From the NCBI RefSeq assembly GCF_014207985.1, contig NZ_JACHMI010000001.1, positions 5,811,001 through 5,875,000 of the forward strand: a stretch of DNA of 64,000 nucleotides, written 5' to 3'. Shown here in pieces: positions 19,642 through 27,956 of the stretch (positions are counted from its first letter, which is position 1; every line of letters begins with the position of its first letter). The stretch is from Nonomuraea rubra. Lineage in GTDB: Bacteria; Actinomycetota; Actinomycetes; Streptosporangiales; Streptosporangiaceae. The notes beneath the pieces were generated by a model. That model saw only the letters and a list, made by a program, of their open reading frames with translations, was not told the DNA's origin and made no database searches. The position numbers and the translations under genes are program-made.

Positions 19642-20867
19642 TGGGCGTGCTGCTGACCGCGTTCGCGTGCGTGCTGCTGCTGGCCGTCCTGCTGTCCAGC
19701 CTGGCCCACCGCACCATCCTGTCCACCGCCGCACTGTTCCTCGTAGCGGGATTCGTGCTGGGCGACGGCGTGCTCGGTGTCGTCTCGCTGCGGCCCGGCG
19801 ACGACCTGGTGGCCACGCTGGCGGAGCTGGCGCTGTTCACCGTGCTGTTCACCGACGGCATGCGGGTCGGCTGGGCCGAGCTGCGCAGCGCCTGGCGGCT
19901 GCCCGGCCGGGCGCTCGGCTGGGGCCTGCCGCTGACCCTGGCCATCACCGCCATCGGGGCGCACTACCTGCTCGGGCTGGGCTGGATCGAGGCGCTGCTG
20001 ATCGGCGCCATTCTCGCGCCCACCGACCCGGTGTTCGCCGCCGCGCTGGTCGGCAACGAGAAGGTGCCGCCCCGGCTGCGGCAACTGCTCAACGTCGAGT
20101 CGGGCGTCAACGATGGCCTGGCGCTGCCGTTCGTCATCCTCTTCCTCGCCATCGCTGCCGGATCCGACGACCTCCATCTGGGCGAGCTGGGCCTGGAGCT
20201 GGGGCTCGGCATCGTCATCGGAGTCGCCATCCCCTGGGTGGCGATCAAGCTGGAGCAGACCCGCTGGTTCGCCGCCTCCACCCCGTACGAGCCGCTCAAC
20301 GCCCTGGCCATCGGCCTGCTCGTGCTGGCACTCGGCAAGGCCACGCACGGCAACCTGTTCCTGGCCGCGTTCTCCGCCGGCATCACCGTGGCCACGTTCG
20401 GGCCGCGGCAGCGCGAGTCGTTCGAGCACTTCGGCGAGCTGATCGCCGAGGTGTTCAAGCTGGCCGCGCTGCTGGTGTTCGGCGCGCTCATCACCCCGGC
20501 GCTGCTCGGCTCGGTCGGCTGGCAGGGGTGGCTGTTCGCGGTGCTCGCGCTGATCGTGGCCCGGCCCATCGCGATCTGGCTGTCGTTCCTGCGCTCCGGG
20601 CTGGGCGTGCGCGAGCAGGCGGCGGTGGCCTGGTTCGGGCCCAAGGGGTTCGCCTCCGTCGTCTACGGGCTGCTGGTGCTGGGCTCCGGCATCGCCGCCG
20701 CCGTGCCCGTGTTCCAGCTCGTCGCCGTGACCATCGTGCTGTCGATCCTGCTGCACTCCTCCACCGACATCGTGGTGGCCCGCTGGTTCGACGACGAGCG
20801 GGAGGTCCCGGCCTGGTACGGCAGCGTCACCCGCAAGATCCGCCGGCGGGAACGACCTTCCCCGTGA
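19641..20867 (+). CDS. Na+/H+ antiporter, CPA1/NhaP type
   Basis: About 408 residues with 12 or so membrane helices. Characteristic CPA1 segments include ILAPTDPVFAAALVG and the ion-binding ESGVNDGLALP (adjacent Asn-Asp), followed by a conserved Arg-containing helix. These proteins exchange Na+ (or K+) for protons to control pH and salt tolerance. The start at 19641 is preferred to an upstream in-frame GTG because the upstream codons translate the 19-nt leader element. Expression is likely controlled by that leader and the uORF. Confidence 0.93.
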   Translation: MGVLLTAFACVLLLAVLLSSLAHRTILSTAALFLVAGFVLGDGVLGVVSLRPGDDLVATLAELALFTVLFTDGMRVGWAELRSAWRLPGRALGWGLPLTLAITAIGAHYLLGLGWIEALLIGAILAPTDPVFAAALVGNEKVPPRLRQLLNVESGVNDGLALPFVILFLAIAAGSDDLHLGELGLELGLGIVIGVAIPWVAIKLEQTRWFAASTPYEPLNALAIGLLVLALGKATHGNLFLAAFSAGITVATFGPRQRESFEHFGELIAEVFKLAALLVFGALITPALLGSVGWQGWLFAVLALIVARPIAIWLSFLRSGLGVREQAAVAWFGPKGFASVVYGLLVLGSGIAAAVPVFQLVAVTIVLSILLHSSTDIVVARWFDDEREVPAWYGSVTRKIRRRERPSP

Positions 20868-20881
20868 CGCGAGGAGACACC

Positions 20882-21310
20882 ATGGCGTCCACTTCCCCAG
20901 CTCATGCCGAGCGCGTCGCCGTCGTAGCGATGCCGCCGCCGAGCTGTGCCAGGTTCTAGGCATCGCCCGCGTCGCTGCGGTCGTGGGGGTCTCGGCCGGC
21001 GGACGTACCGCGCTGACCACGGCGGCCCGCCACCGGCACCATGTCGAGCCTGCTCGTCGCCACGTGGGGGCCGATCCTGCTCGCGAGCGCGGCTGGGCGA
21101 AACGAGCGGCCGATGGGCGGTCCGCTCCCGGGCCGGCCGGTGCCCTCGTCATCGTCTTCGCCATCGCGGCCGGCATCGCCTACCGCCTGGACACGCTCGC
21201 GATCCGGCGGCCGGCCCCCGCGGGCCTGCTCGAACACCTCCCGCTGCTGACCGGCTCCGGCTGGATCGTCCTCATCGGCGCGGATCTGCTGCGCTGCCAC
21301 GTGGCGAACA
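20882..21310 (+). pseudogene. Alpha/beta hydrolase scrap fused to a membrane-like segment
   Basis: An ATG at 20882 with a GAGGAG site starts a frame that stops after 25 codons. In another frame the sequence reads DAAAELCQVLGIARVAAVVG followed by GVSAGGRTALTTAARH: the nucleophile-elbow region (G-x-S-x-G) of an alpha/beta hydrolase. The same frame runs on without homology into a hydrophobic stretch ALVIVFAIAAGIAYRL and a second one around 21250, of unknown origin. It appears to be a hydrolase remnant joined by deletion to part of a membrane-protein gene. Confidence 0.45.
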
Positions 21311-21468
21311 CCGCTGCGGCCGGCAGAGCCGCTGACGAACGGGGCCGCGACCATGATCATCGTGACGGCCGATACAGTCCTGTCTCCGGTAGACGTCCTG
21401 AGGAAGCCGAGCGTGCCCGTGCATCCGGCCGGAGACGCGCCAGGCCACCGGTTCGGCCATCACGTCAA

Positions 21469-23421
21469 TCAGCACGTCGCGGTCGTCGTCGGCCGTACGC
21501 CGCCCTCCTCCTGGGCGCGCCGCAACAGGGCGGCGGCCGGCTCGCCGCCCGTCTGATGGCACGCCTTCTGCCGGGCAATCCCGCGAATGTGGTGGAGAAC
21601 CAGTGCCGGGTCGGCCAGGTGCAGGTAGTGGTCGTCAGTGGAGGCGACGATGTGGCGCCCGCGTGTCGACAGGGCCGCGATTTGGCTGTGGTGGGTGATG
21701 GTCGGCTGGTCACCGCGGGCGCTGAGAACGATCACGGGCAGCGAGCCCCACGATCCGGCGGTCCGGGGCTGCTCGCGGACGGCGCGGGTGCTGGCGTCGT
21801 AGGTGCGCATCTCCGCAGCGGCTGCCTCCCAGGTGGCCGGGCCGAACACCACGGGAACGTTGTCGCGGGTGAGCCGGGGTTCGCGCGGGTCGACCATCCA
21901 GTCTCCCGTACGCAGCAGGCCCACAGCGGCCGCCGCGGACCACACTCCGGCCTGGATCGCCGCCGGGGTGGCGAGATCCTTCATGGTGTGTTCGTCGGCT
22001 GGGTCCAGCAGCACCATGCCGGCGACGCGCTCGGGCCATCGGGCGTGGAAGAGCCGCGCGACGTGTCCACCCCAGGAGTGCCCCACGAAGACGAAGGGTC
22101 CCGATTCGCCCGCGCGGGACAGCAGTGCGGCGAGGTCGTCTGCCTGTGCGGTGACGTCCTGGTCGCCGGTTCCAGGGCTGCTCCAGGCATAGCCGGCGCG
22201 GTCGTAGGCGCAGGAGCGCCGCCCCGAGGTGGCGAGGGCGGCTTGGAGATCCGCCCAGGTCGTGGAGGAGTCGCCCCATCCGGACGCGAAGACCACCGTC
22301 GGGCCCTGGGTCCCCAGGCAGCGCAGGTGCAGGTGGTGCGAGCCCAGGTCGACCAAGCGGCCCGGGATGGCGTAACGCCGCGGGTCCGTGGGCGCGAGTG
22401 AGTGTTGGACGGCCGCGCCGGTCAGGGCGGCCACCAGGACGACGGTGAAGACGCCCGTCACCATGCGGCGTAGCCGGCGGGGACGCGCCCTCATGCGCGC
22501 CGGCACGGGCTCGCGCGCAGCCGCGCGGCGAAACGCGTCGCCGGCCACGAGGGCGGCGATGACCGCGAGCATGACGAGCCAGCCGGGCCATCCACCGAGC
22601 CCAAGGGTCCAGGGGTTGCTGAGCGCCTGGCGGTCGTCGGCGGCGAACAGCACCTGGACGAAGGCGTTGACCAGTGTGTTGTTGGCGGCGTGGGCGATCA
22701 CGCAGGGCCAGATGAGCCCGGAGGCCAGCCGCAGCCAGCCGAGCAGCACGTTGAAGAGCACGACGGTCACCAGGAAGGGGACCAGCCGGTGGGCGGTGCC
22801 GGTGCCCACGAATCCGGGCAGGTGCCACAGCCCCCAGATCAGGCCGCCGAGCAGCAGCGCCGGCCACAGGCCGAGTGGCCGCAGCCGGGGCAGCAGGAAG
22901 CCCCGCCAGGCCCATTCCTCGCAGAAGAACAGCGGCAGCGCCAGGACTGACATCCCGAGGTTGACGGCCAGGGCGGACAGGATCGTTCCGACGGGCACGC
23001 CGTCCTGCCCGGCGGTCTCCGGCGCGTAAACAGCGCGCAACCCGGAGAAGCCGGTCAGGTCGATCGGATACACCCCGGCCAGGGCGCCGATTGCCACGGC
23101 CAGGAACGCGAACGCAGGCGGGGCGGCCAGCCCGATCAGGCAGAAACGCACCAGCCGGCCCGTGGGGCGCAGCGGCGCCATGGCGGTGTCGCGCGGGATG
23201 TCGCCGGGCCGGCGGACCCAGCGCACGGTCACGAACGTGGCGACGCCGACGCCGAGCATTCCGCCGGCCGCGACGAGGTCGATGCCGGTGAGCGCCCGCA
23301 CCAGCCACAGCAGCCACGGGATCGTGAAGGCGAGGATCAGGAAGGCTGTCAGCTCGCGTCGGCGGATGCCGCTGGGGCCCTGCCGTGCATCCGCGACGTA
23401 CTGGTCACTGATGGAACGCAT
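21469..23421 (-). CDS. CAAX-protease-like (CPBP) membrane protein fused to an alpha/beta hydrolase
   Basis: A 650-residue protein with two recognisable halves. Residues about 20-310 are a CPBP (Abi/CAAX) family intramembrane metalloprotease: motif 1 EEWAWRGFLLPRL, motif 2 WGLWHLPGF and motif 3 CVIAHAANN, across eight or so helices. A transmembrane segment near 320-340 leads to an alpha/beta hydrolase: FASGWGDSSTTW (oxyanion region), YDRAGYAWS, the nucleophile GHSWGG and a late His in DDHYLHLAD. The hydrolase would lie outside the membrane or on the opposite side. The two are usually separate proteins. An ATG start at 23421 is adequate. It is divergent from the GntR regulator gene. Confidence 0.85.
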   Translation of the reverse strand: MRSISDQYVADARQGPSGIRRRELTAFLILAFTIPWLLWLVRALTGIDLVAAGGMLGVGVATFVTVRWVRRPGDIPRDTAMAPLRPTGRLVRFCLIGLAAPPAFAFLAVAIGALAGVYPIDLTGFSGLRAVYAPETAGQDGVPVGTILSALAVNLGMSVLALPLFFCEEWAWRGFLLPRLRPLGLWPALLLGGLIWGLWHLPGFVGTGTAHRLVPFLVTVVLFNVLLGWLRLASGLIWPCVIAHAANNTLVNAFVQVLFAADDRQALSNPWTLGLGGWPGWLVMLAVIAALVAGDAFRRAAAREPVPARMRARPRRLRRMVTGVFTVVLVAALTGAAVQHSLAPTDPRRYAIPGRLVDLGSHHLHLRCLGTQGPTVVFASGWGDSSTTWADLQAALATSGRRSCAYDRAGYAWSSPGTGDQDVTAQADDLAALLSRAGESGPFVFVGHSWGGHVARLFHARWPERVAGMVLLDPADEHTMKDLATPAAIQAGVWSAAAAVGLLRTGDWMVDPREPRLTRDNVPVVFGPATWEAAAAEMRTYDASTRAVREQPRTAGSWGSLPVIVLSARGDQPTITHHSQIAALSTRGRHIVASTDDHYLHLADPALVLHHIRGIARQKACHQTGGEPAAALLRRAQEEGGVRPTTTATC

Positions 23422-23594
23422 GTTCTGGTCCTCTCCGACGGATCTCGGGTGTCATCGCCGTGCTTGAGAGACGGCGTCTGCCAGTTCGCTGGCATCGGTG
23501 GTGCTGATGAGCAGGTCGCCGGGCCTGCCCTCGATGTGGCGGGGTCGGGGCGGCACGGGGATGGATCCGGGGTCGCGACAGCCGTGCTTCTCCA

Positions 23595-23619
23595 TCTGTT
23601 ATACAACATCTATATCAGA
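23595..23619. promoter_or_regulatory. Inverted repeat operator for the GntR (YtrA-type) regulator
   Basis: TCTGTTATA-N7-TATATCAGA (8 of 9 positions paired) lies 12 bases upstream of the GntR start, within an AT-rich promoter. A possible -10 (TAGCAT, 23620-23625) lies six bases before the GTG, which suggests a leaderless transcript. YtrA-type regulators typically repress their own operon from such a site. Confidence 0.55.
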
Positions 23620-23631
23620 TAGCATTGGGAC

Positions 23632-24042
23632 GTGCTTCTGACGATCGACCTCGACAGCGAGGTGCCGATTTACCAGCAGATCCGCGATCGGGTGGTAGAG
23701 GCCATCGCAGACGGGGACCTGGTGGAGGGCGCGGCGCTGCCTTCCACCAGGCAGTTGGCCGCCGATCTGGCGATCAACTTCCACACCGTCAACAAGGCGT
23801 ACGATCTGCTGCGCCAACAGGGGATCATCCGCATCAACCGCAAAAGCGGAGCCGTGGTCCGCCGAGACCCGGGCTCCGGGCCGCCGCAGCCCGGCTACGC
23901 CGACGACTGGCAGGCGCGGCTACGCACGCTCCTCGCCGAGGCCACGGTGCATGGCCTGGCCCCCGACGAGGTGCTGCGGCGAAGCGGCGACCTCCTTGCC
24001 TCGTTCCACACCGAACGGACCGCGAAGGAGACCCCGGCATGA
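23632..24042 (+). CDS. GntR-family regulator, YtrA subfamily
   Basis: A 136-residue regulator from a GTG start. The winged helix-turn-helix is complete (YQQIRDRVVEAIADG, LPSTRQLAADLAINFHTVNK, YDLLRQQGII), and the C-terminal part is short, about 50 residues, as in YtrA-type regulators, which lack a large effector domain. The last codon overlaps the start of the downstream membrane-protein gene (ATGA). Such pairs often form self-regulated, envelope-stress-responsive operons. Confidence 0.93.
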   Translation: MLLTIDLDSEVPIYQQIRDRVVEAIADGDLVEGAALPSTRQLAADLAINFHTVNKAYDLLRQQGIIRINRKSGAVVRRDPGSGPPQPGYADDWQARLRTLLAEATVHGLAPDEVLRRSGDLLASFHTERTAKETPA

Positions 24043-25154
24043 CCATGCTCGCCCTCACCTGCATCGCCCAGACCGCGCTGCTCACCGTCGCCGCCTGGAC
24101 GTTACCGATGCTGGCCCGGCCCACCTTGCCCTTCGGGGTACGGGTGCCGGCCGGCCGGACAGCCGATCCGGCGATCACCGCGCAGCGCCGCCGGTACGCA
24201 CGCGCGGTGGTGCTTCTCGGCGCGCTGGCCGCCCTGCTGTCGGCTTTCGCCGTCGTACTGACCGGCGACCCGGATGTGCTCGCGGTCGCCGGCGTGCTCC
24301 TCGGCGTCGCCGACGCCGTGCTCTATGCGGCCGCGCATCGTGCGGTCCGCGCCACCAAGCGGCGCGGCAACTGGTACGGCGGCACCCGGCAGGCCGTCAC
24401 CGCCGACACCACCTGGCGTACCGATCCCGTACGCCCGCCATGGGCGCTGCTGCTTCCCTCGCTCATCGTGCTGGCCGCTACCGCCGCCATCGGGCTCGGC
24501 CGATACAGCAGCCTGCCCAGCACCCTGGCCACCCTGCGCGGGCTCGGCATCGACGTCCACAACCGCGTCCCCACCAGCCCGATGACCGCGTTCGCCCCCG
24601 TGTTGTCCCAGACGGCGCTCACCATCCTCGTCCCGCTGCTGCTGGTGGCCATCGTCCGCGCCCGACCGGAGACGGACGCCGAGCAGCCGGCGAGCTCGGC
24701 CCGGCGCTACCGCGTCTACCTGCGTGGCATCGCCACCATCCTGCTGGCCGGCGTGGCCTGCGTTGACCTCACCCTGCTCCTGCTGGCCCTGCAGCAGTGG
24801 GGTCTCCTCACGCCCTCGCCTCTGGTAGCGGCGGCAACCTGGGCGCCCACACTCGCCATCGCGGCCGCGTTCCTGCTCTTCGGCGTCCGTGTCGGCGAGG
24901 CAGGCCACCGCCTCCCGTCGCTGCGTGGGGAATCCGGCTCCGGCTACGTGCAACGCGACGACGACCGGCACTGGCATCTGGCCGGAACCATCTACGCCAA
25001 TCGCCATGACCCCGCGGTCCTCGTCCACCAACGCGTCGGCAGCCGATGGACGCTCAACCTCGGCAACCCTGTCGCCTGGGCCATCCTGGCCGTCGTGGCG
25101 GTACTTGCGCTGCTGTCACTCCTCGGCGTCGTCGAACTGCCGTCCACTGGCTAA
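24039..25154 (+). CDS. DUF1648/DUF5808-type membrane protein
   Basis: A 371-residue protein with about eight membrane helices, starting at the ATG overlapping the GntR stop. The FGVRVP segment near residue 30 and a second FGVRVGE near 285 are typical of DUF1648 proteins. The C-terminal module (HWHLAGTIYANRHDPAVLVH, then VGSRWTLNLGNP) matches the DUF5808-type domain that occurs beside YtrA regulators. Biochemical function is unknown. Cotranscription with the regulator suggests a role in membrane stress. Confidence 0.85.
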   Translation: MTMLALTCIAQTALLTVAAWTLPMLARPTLPFGVRVPAGRTADPAITAQRRRYARAVVLLGALAALLSAFAVVLTGDPDVLAVAGVLLGVADAVLYAAAHRAVRATKRRGNWYGGTRQAVTADTTWRTDPVRPPWALLLPSLIVLAATAAIGLGRYSSLPSTLATLRGLGIDVHNRVPTSPMTAFAPVLSQTALTILVPLLLVAIVRARPETDAEQPASSARRYRVYLRGIATILLAGVACVDLTLLLLALQQWGLLTPSPLVAAATWAPTLAIAAAFLLFGVRVGEAGHRLPSLRGESGSGYVQRDDDRHWHLAGTIYANRHDPAVLVHQRVGSRWTLNLGNPVAWAILAVVAVLALLSLLGVVELPSTG

Positions 25155-25209
25155 GCATGGCGGGTCGGCTCGCGGCGCGGCAGGACGTGGTGCTTCCAGT
25201 AGACGGCCA

Positions 25210-25560
25210 TCAGCTCGGGGGCTCGTCCGGGGTCTGCCGATGTCGCGGTTCCGTCATCGGCAGACCTTGGAAGATGGGCGGCATCGCCGGCCCGACGCTG
25301 CCATCCCGGTCCCGCGGCACGCTGATCTCCACCGGGCCGACGTCGGCGACGACGGTCCTGGAGCGGGCACCGTTGCGGCTGTTGCCCGTCTCGCCGGCAC
25401 CGCGCTGGTGCTTGTCGTAGCCGAGATGGTCGGTGATCTCGCCTACCAGCCGGGCCACCGGCTCCCGATCCGGCTCCTTGTTCCTGGTCTCCTTGGGGCG
25501 CTCGCGCCACGCGGCGTCCTTCAGGTCGATCTCCGTCGATGCCCGGATCACAGTACTCAT
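25210..25560 (-). pseudogene. IS256-family transposase N-terminal fragment
   Basis: From the ATG at 25560 the minus strand encodes the start of an IS256-type transposase: VGEITDHLGYDKHQRGAGET, GNSRNGARSRTVVADVGPVE and SVPRDRDGS, the conserved region ahead of the first catalytic Asp. Directly after RDGS the homology ends and the frame closes at 25210, so the catalytic DDE domain has been deleted. No terminal inverted repeats were found. Confidence 0.75.
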
Positions 25561-25645
25561 CAGGTGCGTTCGATGAATCCAGGAGCGGTGGTTCGCACGT
25601 CTAAATTCTCCGGATGACCATGTGTGGCGTGATGAAGGGCGGAGT

Positions 25646-26134
25646 GTGAACGACAGGCTCGTTGGAGCACTATCCGAGGACGACCCCGTAGTGGAGGCGG
25701 TGCTGACAGCCAGCCGGGCCTTGGTAGGGGTCGCAGCTCGCTCGATCGCCGCGGCGGGTGGAGATGTGACACTGCCGCAGTATCGTGCACTCGTCCTCAT
25801 GGCGGCGCGGGGTCCGCAACGACTCATCGACCTGGCGGAAGCCCTGGACGTGAACCGGTCGACGGCCACCCGCATGTGCGACCGCCTGGTGGCCAAGCGG
25901 CTGGTGCGGCGCAGCCGCCTGCCCAGTGACAGGCGCACGATCCGGATCTCGTTGACCAGCGAGGGGCGCGCGCTGGTGGACGGCGTGACCAAGAAACGCA
26001 GGGCCGATCTGGCGCAGATTCTTGCTCAACTCTCACAGGAGCAGCACGTCGCCGTTGTGGCGGCGCTGACGGCGTTCGCGGAGGCCGCCGATGAGAAGGA
26101 GGTGTCCGGGCACGCCGACATCCCGGCGTTGTGA
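25646..26134 (+). CDS. MarR-family transcriptional regulator
   Basis: About 162 residues from the GTG at 25646, which has GGCGGAG just upstream (an in-frame GTG at 25622 is possible). The winged helix reads LTLPQYRALVLM-like at the start, LAEALDVNRSTATRMCDRLV as recognition helix and RLPSDRRTIRISLTSEG as wing, the hallmark of MarR regulators. No divergent target gene remains; the upstream neighbour is a transposase relic, so its regulon is unclear. The 220 bases after it hold no gene. Confidence 0.93.
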   Translation: MNDRLVGALSEDDPVVEAVLTASRALVGVAARSIAAAGGDVTLPQYRALVLMAARGPQRLIDLAEALDVNRSTATRMCDRLVAKRLVRRSRLPSDRRTIRISLTSEGRALVDGVTKKRRADLAQILAQLSQEQHVAVVAALTAFAEAADEKEVSGHADIPAL

Positions 26135-26356
26135 GGATGGAGACCGGTGTGCCGTGGCTCAGCCGGCGTGGGTCGCAGACGCCCCTACAGCGGCGCGGTG
26201 AGTAGCTCCATGTCGTGATGGCGAGCTCATGGACGATGGCCGGCAATTCGGCGGCGCTGTCCAGCTCTAGCTGCCTCCTGCTGCATCGGGCCTAGCCCAC
26301 CCGAGCCCTGTCAGGTCGCGAAGCGGAGGGCACATCTGGGCGGTCCATGACTTCGC

Positions 26357-27397
26357 TCAACTGCCGTTCCTGCGTAGCAGCAGCATCGCCGCGTCATCCA
26401 GCAGCGGTCCACCGGTGTGGCCGACGAGGTCGGCACGCAGGGCGTCGAGGGCTTCCTGAGGCTCGCTCGCCCGCAGCAGATGAACGCGGTCGGACAGAGG
26501 ATAGAAGTCGCCGCTGTCGTCCCGGGCCTCCACCACGCCGTCGGTGTACAAGAGGATCTGGTCGCCTTCCCGGAAGGGAACTCGGTGCGCCTTGGGGCGG
26601 CCTGCGCCGAGCGGGCCGAGGCCCAGGGGCAGGCCTTCGTCCGGCGGTTCGACGGTGCAGGACTTCCCGCCGAGGGCGATCAGGAAGGGTGGCGGATGGC
26701 CGTGGTTGAGCAGGACGATCTCGCTGTCCCGTACTTCGGCGATGATCGCGGTGACGAACTTCTCCCCGCTCAGATGCCGGGCCAGGCTGGACTCCAGCCG
26801 CTCGCTCACGTCGTCGAGCTCGGGTTCGTCATAGGCGGCCTCGCGGAAGGCGCCGAGAACCCATGCGGCGGTCTCGACCGCGTCGAGCCCCTTGCCCTGG
26901 ACGTCCCCGATGAGCAGCCGGACGCCGTACGGGGTGGTGACGACCTCGTAGAGATCGCCGCCGATCCTCGCCTCGGCCGCCGCGGAGGTGTAGGAGAGGG
27001 CCACTTGCAGGTCGGCGGCCTTGCGCGGGACCGGGCGCAGCAGCACGCGCTGCGCGGCCTCGGCGACCAGGCGGACGTTGGCGAGTTCGCGCTCGCGTTT
27101 CAGCCGCAGGTGACTGACCAGCATGCTCGCGCCGGTGGCGCTGACGATCGTGGCGATGGTGAGGTTGTTCTGCCACTTGAGCAGCGAGCCGTTGTAGTAC
27201 GCCAAGGGGATGCAGATGGTGAGCGCGACCACGCCGATCAGCGCGGTGCGCCGGACGCTGCCGTACACCGAGCCGAAGCTCGGCCCCAGCGTGAGCAGGG
27301 GAAGAAAGCCTAACGAGGGTCCGGCGAGGAGATCGATCAGTGCGACGGGAACCATGACCAGGAATGGCAGCCAGCGCAGCGCCCACTGTGACCTCAT
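26357..27397 (-). CDS. PP2C/SpoIIE-type serine phosphatase, membrane-anchored
   Basis: About 346 residues from the ATG at 27397 (an in-frame ATG at 27493 would add 32 residues of poor homology). Four or so hydrophobic helices occupy residues about 8-105, followed by a SpoIIE phosphatase domain: ARIGGDLYEVV, LIGDVQGKGLDA, LLNHGHPPPFLI, LLYTDGVVEARD and a final LLDDAAMLLLR with the metal-binding aspartates. Such enzymes dephosphorylate STAS anti-anti-sigma factors and control alternative sigma factors. A STAS protein is encoded divergently, 185 bases away. Palindromes TTGC-N5-GCAA lie in the shared intergenic region. Confidence 0.93.
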   Translation of the reverse strand: MRSQWALRWLPFLVMVPVALIDLLAGPSLGFLPLLTLGPSFGSVYGSVRRTALIGVVALTICIPLAYYNGSLLKWQNNLTIATIVSATGASMLVSHLRLKRERELANVRLVAEAAQRVLLRPVPRKAADLQVALSYTSAAAEARIGGDLYEVVTTPYGVRLLIGDVQGKGLDAVETAAWVLGAFREAAYDEPELDDVSERLESSLARHLSGEKFVTAIIAEVRDSEIVLLNHGHPPPFLIALGGKSCTVEPPDEGLPLGLGPLGAGRPKAHRVPFREGDQILLYTDGVVEARDDSGDFYPLSDRVHLLRASEPQEALDALRADLVGHTGGPLLDDAAMLLLRRNGS

Positions 27398-27452
27398 CCA
27401 GTGCCACCGAACCCCATGTGCCCTCCAGTGGTAGACCGCCGCACAAATATCC

Positions 27453-27499
27453 TTGCATAGTGCAACGAAGTTTGCGCTGTGAACGTTGCACACGGCAAC
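27453..27499. promoter_or_regulatory. Two TTGC-N5-GCAA palindromes between phosphatase and STAS genes
   Basis: TTGCATAGTGCAA at 27453-27465 and GTTGCACACGGCAAC at 27485-27499 share the pattern TTGC-N5-GCAA. The second ends seven bases before the STAS gene's -10 hexamer, overlapping the -35 position. Two more copies occur at 29081 and 29458. They look like binding sites for one dimeric regulator that is not identifiable here. Confidence 0.55.
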
Positions 27500-27506
27500 G
27501 GACTGC

Positions 27507-27544
27507 TAAGGTCGCCTCAGGGTGAGCCGGGAAGTCTGGTCGGC
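27507..27544 (+). promoter_or_regulatory. Extended -10 promoter plus 19-nt leader element, copy B (STAS gene)
   Basis: TAAGGT (27507-27512), preceded by TGC, is followed after 13 bases by GCCGGGAAGTCTGGTCGGC (27526-27544), identical to copies A, C and D. The STAS start codon is 37 bases further on, with AGGG as ribosome-binding site. A TTGCAC at 27486 could act as a weak -35 with a short 15-base spacer, but it lies within the TTGC-N5-GCAA operator. Confidence 0.7.
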
Positions 27545-27581
27545 GCTGTAGAAGCGCGCCTTCGGACCAGGGACGTACAAC

Positions 27582-27956
27582 ATGGATCCCGCAGACCTGG
27601 ACATTCCCCCGGACGATCCCGACTTCGACATCCAGCTCGACCGGCACGGCAACGTTGTCCTGCTGTCCCTGACCGGGCGGCTCGACACCGTGGCCTGCGT
27701 GATCCTCAAGCAGTACGTGGTCAAGGCGCTGGTGAGCCGGATCCCGCCGTTGCTGATCATGGACCTCACCTTCCTGACGGCGATCGACGGGTGCGGCTGC
27801 GATCTTCTCTCGTCGGCCTCCCAGCACGCCAGGGCCGCCGGCGGGCGGCTGATCGTCATCGATGGCGGGGTCCTGCCCGGTCACGCGGCCGAGGACGTCG
27901 AGCTGCTCCCGTCCATGGCAGACGCTCTCATCGAGCTCACCCGCTCCCGGCAGTAG
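27582..27956 (+). CDS. STAS-domain protein (anti-sigma factor antagonist-like) lacking the phospho-serine
   Basis: A 124-residue STAS protein: FDIQLDRHGNVVLLSLTGRL, then the central LLIMDLTFLTAIDGCGCDLL. In canonical antagonists such as SpoIIAA the loop reads DSSG and the serine is phosphorylated by the anti-sigma kinase; here residues 69-72 are Asp-Gly-Cys-Gly, so the phosphorylatable serine is replaced by Cys71. It may be a constitutively active antagonist, a redox-sensitive variant or a scaffold. The 3' end overlaps the convergent K+ channel gene by 20 bases. It is divergent from a SpoIIE-type phosphatase. Confidence 0.88.
   Translation: MDPADLDIPPDDPDFDIQLDRHGNVVLLSLTGRLDTVACVILKQYVVKALVSRIPPLLIMDLTFLTAIDGCGCDLLSSASQHARAAGGRLIVIDGGVLPGHAAEDVELLPSMADALIELTRSRQ

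Noticed and set aside
25157..25230. Minus-strand tail ELMAVYWKHHVLPRREPTRHA-like before a stop
   Set aside because: Looks like a real C-terminus, but no upstream homology or identity could be found; it sits within the IS256 relic region.
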